From assembly GCA_018969295.1 (NCBI GenBank), contig JAGWYN010000031.1, positions 1 through 51,747 of the forward strand: a DNA stretch of 51,747 nucleotides, in the 5' to 3' direction. Both the position numbers and the translations under genes were made by a program. Positions 1 to 7,987 of this stretch are shown here, in pieces. The notes under the pieces are model-generated. The model was not told where the DNA came from. It made no database searches and saw only the letters and a program-made list of their open reading frames with translations. This DNA is from Chloroflexota bacterium. Its GTDB lineage: Bacteria; Chloroflexota; Anaerolineae; Caldilineales; Caldilineaceae. Numbering within the stretch: position 1 is the stretch's first letter; each line of letters begins with the position of its first letter.

Positions 1-3000
1 GACTGGGTCAAATTTACAGTCTTCAGCGGCATCACCTACACCCTGGAGATCGGCGCCCCCGAGGAACATGTGCGGGCGAGCATCGAACTCGACGCCAGCT
101 GTGGCACGGTGGCCAGCAGCCAGGCCGGCCCGTTGCTCTGGCAGTCGCCGATCAACGGCATCTGCTATGCGGGGGTCGAACAGGCTGCGCTGGTCGGGCC
201 GCTGACAGCCTACTCGCTGACACTGCGCAGCGCCAGCGGGGTCGTCGATCTCTACGAGCCCGACGACAGCTGTGCCCAGGCACACGACCTGCCCACCAAC
301 GGCGTGCGTCAGAGCCACCTGTTCCAGCTGCCAGCCGACGCCGACTGGGTCAAGTTCAACGTGGAGGCCGGCAGTACCTTCCAGATGGTGGCGGACAACA
401 CCACGCCAGGGGTGGCTCCTCAAATCACCCTTTTCGCCAGCTGTGACCAGGTAGATGCCGGAAACAGCCTCTCCAGCCCGTCCAGCCAGCTGCTGCAGGC
501 GACCACCCAGAGCGCAGTCTATTACGCACGGATCGCCAACCAGACGCCAGACAGTTTCGGCGCAGACAAACGCTACGACGTGCGCGTGGCTGTCGCCGCC
601 TGTGTCCCCGATGCCAGCGAACCAGACGATCTGCCAGCGGCTGCACGGCCGCTGGCGCTCGACCAGCCTGTGGTCCACAATAGCTGCCCGGGCGGCGACG
701 AGGATTGGGCACGGCTGACGCTGCAAGCCGGCCAACCTTATGTGGTGCAGACCACCGATCTGGCCTTTGCCGCCGACACGCTTCTGACGATCTTCAGCGC
801 CGATGGGCTGACCCGGCTGGCGGAAAACGACGACTACGGGTACGTCAACGGCTCACGCCTGCTCTTCACCCCACCGGCAGCCGGGGAGTATCTGGTGCGG
901 GTACGCCATGCCAACCCGACAGCCAATGGGCCCCACACACAATACAGCCTCGTGGCGCGCGCCGGCTTCTGCCAACCGGATGGCCAGGAGGGGGAGAGCG
1001 GGGACAACGGCCCTGGCGACGCCACAGCGTTGACACCCAACCTGCCCGCTGCGCAACAGCACAATTTTTGTGCTGACCCGCTGGACCCTGGGCTGGGGGA
1101 CCAGGACTGGCTTGCCGTCTCGGCGCAGGCGGGCAACCGCTACCAGGTCACCACCGGCCTGCTCGGCCCCAACACCGATACGGTGCTCGAACTGTATGCC
1201 GACGACGGCGCCACCCTGCTGCAGGACAACGACGATACCGGCACAGGCTTGGAAGCTTCGCTGGTTTTTACAGCTGCTGCCGACACGACGTACTACGTGC
1301 GTGCCCGCCAGTACAACAGCACCCTCACCGGAAACGACACCGCCTACACGATCCAGCTGAGCAGCGACGCCCCTCCCACACCGACCCCGTCGCCCACGCC
1401 GTCGCCCACGCCGACCCCGCTGCCGACCCCCGCCCCGGTGTTGACGGCCACCAAGACCTTGATCCTGTTCAACGCTGCCGAGATGACAGAACTCTACGGG
1501 GCCAGCGCAGTCAGCAGCCTGCTGGACAAGCTGTTCGCGCTGGCTGACCTCCCTGAGGTGGCAGGCGCGCTCCTCCAGGTCGAGAACGACCCGGCGGTTG
1601 CCGCTGCCTACGCAGCCTGGACTGCCGATGCCACCACGCTGGCAGACAACGAACTGGCCAACGCCGTGACCTCTGCGGTCCGCAACCGGCTGGCGACCTT
1701 CCTGGCCGCTGCCCCCCATCTCGAAGCGGTCGTGATCGTCGGCGGCGACCGCGTCCTCCCCTTTCACCGGGTGCCCGACCAGGTCTCCCCCAGCGGGCCC
1801 AGCAGCACGTCGGTCGAAGCCGCCTACGCCACCGAGATCGTCGACGCCACCGGCACGGTGCGCGCCGCCCTGGCAGAGAACCAGGTGCTGACCGACGACT
1901 ACCTGGTGGACCCCACCCCTTCGCAGTGGCAGGACCGCCAGGGCAATGTTTACGATCTTTTTCTGCCCGACTACGCGGTCGGACGCCTGGTCGAGACGCC
2001 CGCCGAAATCGGCGCGCTGGTCGATGGTTTTTTGAACGGCGCCAGGACCATCGACGCTTCAGCAGGCAAAGCCCTGGTGACCGGCTACGATTTTGTCCAG
2101 GACAGCGCCAGCACGATCGCTGCCCTCTTCACCGCCGACCTGATCCCGACCGACAGCCAGCTGATCGGCGCCAGCTGGCCCGGCGCTTCTTTGCAGACAA
2201 AGTATTTGAATGCCGCGCCGCGCGTGGACCTCTATTCGGTCAACGCCCACTCGACCCACACCGCCATCGGGGCGCCCGACGGCGCCGACCTGACTGCCGC
2301 CGCGGTGCAGACGGCCGCCGCTGACCTGCGCGGCGCGCTGGTCTTCAGTTTGGGCTGCCACGGCGGGCTCAACGAAGCCGGCGTGCTGGACCTGCCGCAG
2401 GCCTTCGCCGCCCGACAGGCCCACTACATCGGCAACACCGGCTTCGGCTGGGGAGGCAGCGGAATCGTCTACAGCGAGGCGTTGATGCGCACTTTTGCGC
2501 GCGAGCTGGTGCGCGAGCAACGTGCCGAGATCGGCGCTGCCTTGGCAACCGCCAAACAGAAATACTATGCCCAGGCACGCACCTTCAACGCCTACGACGC
2601 CAAAATTTTGATGCAGGTCACGCTCTACGGTCTGCCAATGATGGCCCTGCTCAGCGCCGGCAATTTGAACGACACCGACCCCTTCCCGAGCGCAGAGGCC
2701 GAGTTCTCTCCCCCCAGCGCGTTTGGCGACTATGCGGTAGGGAGCGCAGGCTACCGGCTGCCAGCCTCCTTCGGCGCTTTCGACGAAATTCCCAGCGAAA
2801 CTGGCACCAGCTTCACACTGGACGACAACAGGGTCTTCGACGCCGGCGCGCCGCTGCAGCCACTGTATTTCGCCGACGTCAGTTCTCCGGCAGCAGGGGA
2901 ACTGCGCGGGGTCGTGCTCTTCAGCGGCGCCTACACCGATACACCCGGCGTGGATCCCGTCATCGCCCTGGCTACCAACGAGTATGTCGCCGACGACAGC

Positions 3001-3576
3001 GAGCCCGCCTTCCGCAGCGACGGCTTTTACCCAGCCATCCCCTTCAGCGTGCGCAGCGGCCTCGACCGGGCCGGCGACACGCTGCTGCTCAGCCTCGGCC
3101 AGTTTACCAGCAACCCAGCCGCCAGCCAGGTTGCCCGCAACGCACCGGCCACAACGGGCGGAGTGCAGCGGCTCTACGACCAGATGAGCTTCGGCGCCTA
3201 CTACTCCAACAGCCCCGACCGCAACGCCGCCAATATCCGTTCGGTCGACGGCATTCTGGATCCGGCGACCGGCCTGGCCAGCGTCAAAGTCACGGCCAGC
3301 GACAGCTCCGGGGTGCAGCAGGTCGTGGTGGCCTTCACCGACGGCGATGGCCGCTGGGAGAGCACTCCGCTTGCCTTCGACAGCAGAGCACAGACCTGGA
3401 CCGGTACCCTGTCCGGGACATTGACCACCCAATTTTTTGTACAGGTGGTAGACGCCGCCGGCAACGTCGCTCTCAACGACAACAAGGGGCGTTACTATAG
3501 CCTGGTCCAGCCAGCCCCCCTGGCGGCTGGCCAGCCGCCAGGGGGGCGGATCTATCTGCCCACGGTCAGCCGCTGA
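1..3576 (+). CDS. Secreted C25 (gingipain-like) cysteine peptidase with PPC domains, 5' partial
   Basis: The reading frame is already open at base 1, so the true start and signal peptide lie upstream. In window codons, PPC-type (pre-peptidase C-terminal) beta domains with the hallmark 'DW(V/A)' and 'EPDD' motifs fill residues 1 to about 455. A Thr/Pro-rich linker follows (about 457-480), then a C25-like domain to about residue 880. Its core motifs are 'VVIVGGDRVLPFHRVPD', 'YAVGRLVETP', a His in 'SVNAHSTHT' (codon 750) and a Cys in 'FSLGCHGG' (codon 786). These match the His/Cys dyad of clan CD peptidases. A C-terminal beta-rich region (about 900-1175) ends in 'GGRIYLPTVSR'. The protein is probably exported and degrades or processes extracellular protein. 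The family call is firm from the motifs; activity is inferred. A perfect palindrome lies in the last codons. Confidence 0.82.
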   Translation, partial: DWVKFTVFSGITYTLEIGAPEEHVRASIELDASCGTVASSQAGPLLWQSPINGICYAGVEQAALVGPLTAYSLTLRSASGVVDLYEPDDSCAQAHDLPTNGVRQSHLFQLPADADWVKFNVEAGSTFQMVADNTTPGVAPQITLFASCDQVDAGNSLSSPSSQLLQATTQSAVYYARIANQTPDSFGADKRYDVRVAVAACVPDASEPDDLPAAARPLALDQPVVHNSCPGGDEDWARLTLQAGQPYVVQTTDLAFAADTLLTIFSADGLTRLAENDDYGYVNGSRLLFTPPAAGEYLVRVRHANPTANGPHTQYSLVARAGFCQPDGQEGESGDNGPGDATALTPNLPAAQQHNFCADPLDPGLGDQDWLAVSAQAGNRYQVTTGLLGPNTDTVLELYADDGATLLQDNDDTGTGLEASLVFTAAADTTYYVRARQYNSTLTGNDTAYTIQLSSDAPPTPTPSPTPSPTPTPLPTPAPVLTATKTLILFNAAEMTELYGASAVSSLLDKLFALADLPEVAGALLQVENDPAVAAAYAAWTADATTLADNELANAVTSAVRNRLATFLAAAPHLEAVVIVGGDRVLPFHRVPDQVSPSGPSSTSVEAAYATEIVDATGTVRAALAENQVLTDDYLVDPTPSQWQDRQGNVYDLFLPDYAVGRLVETPAEIGALVDGFLNGARTIDASAGKALVTGYDFVQDSASTIAALFTADLIPTDSQLIGASWPGASLQTKYLNAAPRVDLYSVNAHSTHTAIGAPDGADLTAAAVQTAAADLRGALVFSLGCHGGLNEAGVLDLPQAFAARQAHYIGNTGFGWGGSGIVYSEALMRTFARELVREQRAEIGAALATAKQKYYAQARTFNAYDAKILMQVTLYGLPMMALLSAGNLNDTDPFPSAEAEFSPPSAFGDYAVGSAGYRLPASFGAFDEIPSETGTSFTLDDNRVFDAGAPLQPLYFADVSSPAAGELRGVVLFSGAYTDTPGVDPVIALATNEYVADDSEPAFRSDGFYPAIPFSVRSGLDRAGDTLLLSLGQFTSNPAASQVARNAPATTGGVQRLYDQMSFGAYYSNSPDRNAANIRSVDGILDPATGLASVKVTASDSSGVQQVVVAFTDGDGRWESTPLAFDSRAQTWTGTLSGTLTTQFFVQVVDAAGNVALNDNKGRYYSLVQPAPLAAGQPPGGRIYLPTVSR
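3514..3547. repeat. Perfect 34-bp palindrome inside the peptidase gene
   Basis: Two 17-base arms (left 3514-3530, right 3531-3547) are exact reverse complements with no spacer. The left arm reads GCCCCCCTGGCGGCTGG. It codes for the Pro/Gly/Ala-rich stretch just before the C-terminal 'IYLP' tail. In mRNA it would fold into a very stable hairpin. Confidence 0.9.
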
Positions 3577-3603
3577 GGTGGGCGCCTCCTCAGCGGGGCG
3601 CCC
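3571..3603 (+). terminator. Overlapping alternative hairpins after the C25 gene
   Basis: CGCTGAGG (3571-3578, covering the stop codon) pairs with CCTCAGCG (3588-3595). GGGCGCC (3580-3586) pairs with GGCGCCC (3597-3603). The two stems overlap and exclude each other. No U-tract follows, so a simple intrinsic terminator is not proven; this could end the upstream transcript or affect expression of the gene at 3742. Confidence 0.4.
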
Positions 3604-3686
3604 TGTGAAGACGTCGTTGTCTGCAGCCAGCCCCTGGCCGCAGCACGCGACGGAAAGGAGAACTGAAGGCATAAGGAAATGGTCTG

Positions 3687-3716
3687 TTGCTGGCCGCCGC
3701 TCAATTTTGTCAGAAT
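3687..3716 (+). promoter_or_regulatory. Candidate promoter for the DUF6345 gene
   Basis: TTGCTG (3687-3692), an 18-base spacer, then CAGAAT (3711-3716). The surrounding sequence is AT-rich, unlike most of the window. It lies 25 bases before the AUG at 3742, which has AGGAG at 3729-3733. Confidence 0.4.
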
Positions 3717-3741
3717 TTATTTTTATTCAGGAGAAAAGAGT

Positions 3742-5925
3742 ATGTTTGGACAGACCCGTTCCAGCCTGCAGCGCACCCTGCTTGCCCTGCTCTGCAGCAC
3801 ACTGCTGGCTCTTGCCCTGGGCCAGGTGGCCCTGGCCCAACAGGAACCGGCGACCGCCCAGCCAGGCGGCGCTACGGCGGACGACGGCGGCGCCTGGGAA
3901 GTCGGCATCCACGGCACAGCCGGGGACCTGACTGCCGCCACCGCCGCCGAACGCGCCGGTATGTGGGACAAGCTCAACGGCTGGTTTGTGCGCAACTACA
4001 GCTACGCCGAAGCCGGTGCCTGGGAAGAAGATTTCAAGCGTGCCGATCTGGGAGGAACAGAAAATAACTACATCGACTCGGTGGACCTGCAGTTCTATGT
4101 CGGCCACGGCTCGCCGGCACGCTTCACCTTCGCCACCAACAATCGCGACGACGGCTCCCTGCAGGCCCCCGCCGACTGCAACGCCACCTGGGGGGATGTC
4201 GACAACGAGTGGCTGGCGCTCACCTCCTGCCAGGTGCTGGCCGACTCCGGCATCGGGCCGATGGCACAGTGCATGAACCGGCAGCACCTGATTCTGGGCT
4301 TTGTCACCAACGCCTCGGCACACAACATCAGCACCAACACACAGGCCTACCACTTCGGCCGCTATCTGCGCAGCAACTACACCCTCACCGCAGCCTGGTT
4401 TTCTGCCTGCGATGTGGCCCAGCGCACCCGGATCGCGCGCGTGATCGCCGAAGAGACCGCCTGTTTCAACGACAACCCCTATTCGAGCAGCGTCTGCGAC
4501 GATGTGCTCGACGACGACTATTTCTGGCTGACCCACAACTGCGGCACCGAGAGCGCCTCTGCCGTGCCGGTGAACGAGGTGCTCAGCATGCCGGTCTATC
4601 AATTCGCCCCCTACAGCCTGGACGAGGCGCAGGCGGATCTGACCCGGCTGGGCACCACCTTCAACGTGGCGACCCCCCGCGTCTATCTGCCCAGCATCCA
4701 GGGCAACGCCGCCGGCATGGTGGGCACCGCCGAGGGGCCGGGCACGTTGCCTGACCCGGACACCGGCGGTTTTCTGGTCAGCAGCGACGGACAGCTCGAG
4801 CTGGACACCAACAGCGGCCTCTACCGCTACACAGACCACGACCAGATGTGGAGCGCGGCCAGCGTCCAGAATGCCCTGGCTGCACGGGCTGCCGGGACAA
4901 CCGCCCTCACCGCAGACGACGCGCGCGCGATCGCCGATGCCTTCCTGACCAACAACAACCTGATGGCGGGCGACGCTGCGTTCTACGAAGTCGTCCAGGA
5001 CAGCACCGGCACGATCGAGCGTGGCACGGTGGTGGCCAGCGCAGCTGACATCGCGGCGGCCGAGACCCCGATCCTGCAGCAGGTGATCTACTCGCGCAAA
5101 CTTGCCGCCCCCACGGTGACTGCCGCCGGCGTCAACGCAATCACCTACACCGTCGTCGGCCCCGGCGCCAAACAGAAGGTCTATCTGCCGGCGACAGTGC
5201 CGCCGGGCGTCACCGCTGCCACGCTGCTGGAGGAAGTCGACCCGTTGGGCGTGCAGGGCGGCTGGCGCGAGCTGCAGCCTTTGGTCAACGCGGCTGGGGC
5301 CCAGGTCATGACTGCCATCCTGGACGAAGCGACCGCCGCCGCGCTTTACCTGGCGCTGGACGCCGACGTGACCATGAACTCGCTGCCGATCGACATCTCT
5401 GGCCGGGAGATCCTTTCTGCCACGCTGGCCTACTGGGAAGAAGGTGCTGGCAGCAGCCAGGCCCACTTGATCCCGGTCTTCGAGTTCACGGTGCGTTTCA
5501 CCGAGACGACCACCAACGAGGTCTTCGAAGACTTCGTCTATGTGCCGGCCAGCTCTGAGTACCTGCGCCCGCTGGCACGCGTGACCGAAGTCCCGCAGAG
5601 CACCACCGCCGGCGAAACCTTGACCTTGACCGCAGCAGACGCCTCCCAGACGCTGCGTACGCTGGGCGTCGGGGCCTTTGACTTTGTGATGGGCTACGAC
5701 GGCGCCGACGGCACCTATCTCTATGAATGGTACCTGGGCACTGTGGCCCCCGAAAACAAGATCGTGGACTCCAACCCCACCGACGGCCTCCGCTCGGTCA
5801 CCTTCACAGTGCCAGCGCCAGCCGACGACCGCGCCACCAGCTTCGCTGTGCTGCTGGTTGTGACCGACAGCAACAGCCCCAACCTGGCCAAGTCCACCTC
5901 GACGATCAACATTTCGCTCGAATAG
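3742..5925 (+). CDS. Secreted DUF6345 family protein (caspase-fold-like)
   Basis: 727 aa. I chose ATG 3742 because AGGAG (3729-3733) sits 8 bases upstream and the protein then opens with a classical signal peptide (basic start, 'LLALLCSTLLALALG', cleavage near 'ALAQ'). Residues of about 40-300 resemble DUF6345: 'QFYVGHGSP' with His122 and 'LALTSCQVL' with Cys163, spaced like a caspase/gingipain His-Cys dyad. 'RVYLPSIQG' at 313-321 looks like a terminal tail of other secreted proteins that has become internal, and 'KVYLPATVP' recurs at 479-487. The C-terminal half is unassigned, with a possible Ig/PKD-like end. It follows a C25 peptidase gene by 165 bases, suggesting related extracellular jobs. 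Enzymatic activity is not established; substrate unknown. Confidence 0.68.
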   Translation: MFGQTRSSLQRTLLALLCSTLLALALGQVALAQQEPATAQPGGATADDGGAWEVGIHGTAGDLTAATAAERAGMWDKLNGWFVRNYSYAEAGAWEEDFKRADLGGTENNYIDSVDLQFYVGHGSPARFTFATNNRDDGSLQAPADCNATWGDVDNEWLALTSCQVLADSGIGPMAQCMNRQHLILGFVTNASAHNISTNTQAYHFGRYLRSNYTLTAAWFSACDVAQRTRIARVIAEETACFNDNPYSSSVCDDVLDDDYFWLTHNCGTESASAVPVNEVLSMPVYQFAPYSLDEAQADLTRLGTTFNVATPRVYLPSIQGNAAGMVGTAEGPGTLPDPDTGGFLVSSDGQLELDTNSGLYRYTDHDQMWSAASVQNALAARAAGTTALTADDARAIADAFLTNNNLMAGDAAFYEVVQDSTGTIERGTVVASAADIAAAETPILQQVIYSRKLAAPTVTAAGVNAITYTVVGPGAKQKVYLPATVPPGVTAATLLEEVDPLGVQGGWRELQPLVNAAGAQVMTAILDEATAAALYLALDADVTMNSLPIDISGREILSATLAYWEEGAGSSQAHLIPVFEFTVRFTETTTNEVFEDFVYVPASSEYLRPLARVTEVPQSTTAGETLTLTAADASQTLRTLGVGAFDFVMGYDGADGTYLYEWYLGTVAPENKIVDSNPTDGLRSVTFTVPAPADDRATSFAVLLVVTDSNSPNLAKSTSTINISLE

Positions 5926-5935
5926 CGCTTGACCT

Positions 5936-5980
5936 CCCGCCCTGAAGACCCGGGTTCCCCACCCGGGCCTCCAGGGCGGG
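5936..5980 (+). terminator. Large stem-loop after the DUF6345 gene
   Basis: CCCGCCCT (5936-5943) pairs with AGGGCGGG (5973-5980), and CCCGGGT (5949-5955) pairs with ACCCGGG (5961-5967). The 5-base stretches between them pair partly, giving a 20-bp stem with about two mismatches and the loop TCCCC. There is no clear U-tract. It starts 11 bases after the stop codon and probably terminates or protects the transcript. Confidence 0.6.
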
Positions 5981-6027
5981 CACAGCGCCCTGTCCGGCCA
6001 ACAGAAAAACAGGCTCAGAAACATTCT

Positions 6028-6436
6028 ATGCAGATCACCGTAGGCACTTTCAACCTCAACAACCTTTTCTCACGCTACAACTTTCAGGCAGAAGTCGAGC
6101 TGGTCCGCCAAGGTGGCACCGCTGTCGAGGCCGATGTTCGCTTCACCTTTGTGGAGCCGGTCGGCTACCGATTTCGCTCGTACCAGGGACAGCTGGTGCA
6201 CGCCAAAACACCGGCCGAACGCAAACAGATCGCCGACCGCCCACAGCCCTCGCCACCCAGCCTGGACCCACCGCTTCAAACCGCGCAACCAGCCGCCCCG
6301 CTTTGAGCTCTACGACCAGATCTGGCTCAGCCCCACGCTGGCAAACTGCCAGACCGCCGCCTGGATAGACCGCCGCACCCGCCACCCTGGCGACGGCAGC
6401 GACCATGACCCCGCTTGGGTCATCCTCGATCTCTAA
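6028..6436 (+). pseudogene. Remnant of an endonuclease/exonuclease/phosphatase (EEP) family gene
   Basis: From ATG 6028 the frame gives 'MQITVGTFNLNNLFSRYNF', the typical start of EEP-superfamily nucleases ('TFNLNNL' carries the metal-site Asn). It runs about 75 recognisable residues and stops at 6306. In the next frame (+2), from roughly 6270, comes 'PPRFELYDQIWLSP' and then 'GDGSDHDPAWVILDL', the typical EEP C-terminus with its SDHDP catalytic motif. An intact EEP protein has some 200 or more residues between these blocks, so the gene has lost its middle and changed frame. The remnant ends 15 bases before the OsmC gene. The alternative, two short real genes, is unlikely because neither half has an independent function. 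Confidence 0.75.
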
Positions 6437-6451
6437 CACTGGAGAAACCTT

Positions 6452-6967
6452 GTGAGCACCCTGGACCCCTATCTGGCCCGCAAAGCCACTGCCCTTGCCC
6501 AACGTCGCGCTGACTTTACCGCACAACCGGAGAAAGCGACGGTGCGCATCCAAGCTTCTTCCTGGGTGGCCGGCAACACCGGGGCTCGCCCGGTCAAACT
6601 CGGCGACACCCTCTTGGTCACAGATTCAGCACCGGCGCTGGCGGGGCACGGGCTGGGCCCTACCGCCCCTGAACTCCTGTTGGGCGCGCTGGCCAGCTGC
6701 CTGGTCCACACCTACCTGATCCAGGCCGTGCTGCTCCAGATCCCGATCGATGGCGTCGAGCTGGAGGTGCAGGGCGCCGTCCCGATGGGCGGGGTCGTCG
6801 GCCTTCCCTACACCGACCCGCCCCAGCTGCAAGAGATCACCTACCGGGCACGGCTCTTCACCGCCGCCAGCGAGCCAGAGATCGAGCGCATGCACCAGGC
6901 TGTCGCAGAGACCTGCCCGGTGCTCAACACCCTGCGCCTGCCGACCGCAGTGACGCGCCAGCCGTAG
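6452..6967 (+). CDS. OsmC family protein (organic hydroperoxide reductase)
   Basis: 171 aa from GTG 6452, with GGAG at 6441-6444 in good position. The OsmC/Ohr fold is seen in 'GPTAPELLLGALASCLVH' with Cys83 and 'AETCPVL' with Cys155, the peroxidatic/resolving pair of the family. The family reduces organic hydroperoxides with thiol reductants in the cytoplasm. The 'V...I...G' beta segments around 'VELEVQG' also fit. MsrPQ, another oxidative-damage system, is encoded 1.7 kb downstream. I cannot place it confidently in the OsmC, Ohr or YhfA subgroup. Confidence 0.85.
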   Translation: MSTLDPYLARKATALAQRRADFTAQPEKATVRIQASSWVAGNTGARPVKLGDTLLVTDSAPALAGHGLGPTAPELLLGALASCLVHTYLIQAVLLQIPIDGVELEVQGAVPMGGVVGLPYTDPPQLQEITYRARLFTAASEPEIERMHQAVAETCPVLNTLRLPTAVTRQP

Positions 6968-6995
6968 CGGCGCCCAGACAAGAATTTTTCTCAAT

Positions 6996-7024
6996 TTGAT
7001 AGCAGCCTGGAAGGCCACTATAAT
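6996..7024 (+). promoter_or_regulatory. Near-consensus sigma70-type promoter for the cyclase gene
   Basis: TTGATA (6996-7001), a 17-base spacer and TATAAT (7019-7024): 5/6 and 6/6 matches. The start codon at 7082 has AAGGAG at 7067-7072. This is the best promoter in the window. Confidence 0.75.
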
Positions 7025-7081
7025 GGCAGCCGTCTTCTCTTTTTCAAAGAAAGCCCATTTTAGACCAAGGAGTGACCCACG

Positions 7082-7936
7082 ATGTGTGTTCCTGTCTGTA
7101 CACAGAAAATGGCGGCGGATTTGGGGCGTCGGAATTTTTTGCGCAGCGCGGCGGGGCTGGCCACTGTTGCAGCGCTGGCAGGCTGCGCGCCTGTCTCGGC
7201 AACCCCTCCCGCCGGCACGGCGGCTGCCGCTCGATCGATGCCCCACAGCCATTCGTTCAGCCGGATTTTTGACCTGACCCATACCTTGGCCCCGAGCTTT
7301 CCTACCTTTGGCGGCGACCCACAGCTGGAGCTGGAGACCGTCGTCACGCTGGCCAACGACGGCTATAACCTCTACCGCTGGCTGCTGAACGAACACACCG
7401 GCACCCACATGGACGCCCCTTTCCATTTTTCAGAGGGACTCACCGCCGACCAGATCCCGGTCGAAGATCTGATGGGCCCGCTGGCGGTCGTGGATATCCG
7501 CGCCAAAGCAGAAGGAAACCCCGACGCCCAGCTCACCCCGGACGACTTGCTCTCCTGGGAAAGCCAGCACGGCCCCCTTCCCGAGGGGGCGATCGTGGCC
7601 ATGAACAGCGGCTGGGATGCCTTTGTCGGCGACGAACGGTTCCGCAACGCCGACGTCGATGGGGGGATGCATTTTCCTGGTTTCCATATCGAGACGATCG
7701 AGCTGTTGCTCGGGGAACGCTCGGTGAAAGGGATCTTTGTCGACACCCTCAGCCTCGACTTCGGGCAGTCGCCCGACTTTGCGGTGCACTATCGCTGGCT
7801 CCCGGCCAACCGGTGGGGGATCGAGTGTGTGGCCAACCTGGGCCAGCTGCCAGCCAGCGGAGCCATCGCCATCGTCGGGGGCCCCAAAATCGCCGGTGCG
7901 ACCGGCGGCCCCTCGCGCATCTTGGCGCTGGGGTGA
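7082..7936 (+). CDS. Exported cyclase-family (kynurenine formamidase-like) metal hydrolase
   Basis: 284 aa. ATG 7082 is supported by AAGGAG (7067-7072). The N-terminus has a twin-arginine motif 'RRNFLR', a hydrophobic stretch and a lipobox-like 'LAGCAP' (Cys35), so it is likely a Tat-exported lipoprotein. The enzyme domain starts near residue 60 with 'FDLTHTL'. The family metal motif HxGTHxDxPxHF is present as 'HTGTHMDAPFHF' (105-116), with a further 'DTLSLDFG' block near 220. The family hydrolyses N-formylkynurenine, isatin and related amides or lactones; the substrate here cannot be read. Most relatives are cytosolic, so the export signal is notable. Tat export would fit metal loading before secretion. 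Confidence 0.82.
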   Translation: MCVPVCTQKMAADLGRRNFLRSAAGLATVAALAGCAPVSATPPAGTAAAARSMPHSHSFSRIFDLTHTLAPSFPTFGGDPQLELETVVTLANDGYNLYRWLLNEHTGTHMDAPFHFSEGLTADQIPVEDLMGPLAVVDIRAKAEGNPDAQLTPDDLLSWESQHGPLPEGAIVAMNSGWDAFVGDERFRNADVDGGMHFPGFHIETIELLLGERSVKGIFVDTLSLDFGQSPDFAVHYRWLPANRWGIECVANLGQLPASGAIAIVGGPKIAGATGGPSRILALG

Positions 7937-7942
7937 GCTGTT

Positions 7943-7979
7943 GCGCCTTGTGGGGGGCTAGAAGCTCCCCACAAGGCGC
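7943..7979. terminator. Bidirectional terminator-like hairpin
   Basis: GCGCCTTGTGGGG (7943-7955) and CCCCACAAGGCGC (7967-7979) form a perfect 13-bp stem with an 11-base loop. It lies between two convergent genes (stops at 7936 on plus and 7988 on minus) and can serve both. No long U-tract is present. Confidence 0.7.
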
Positions 7980-7987
7980 GCTCCTGT

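Noticed and set aside
6113..6436. Independent small gene covering the second half of the EEP remnant
   Set aside because: The upstream part of this frame has no homology and the recognisable part is only the C-terminus of an EEP nuclease, so it is better read as pseudogene debris.
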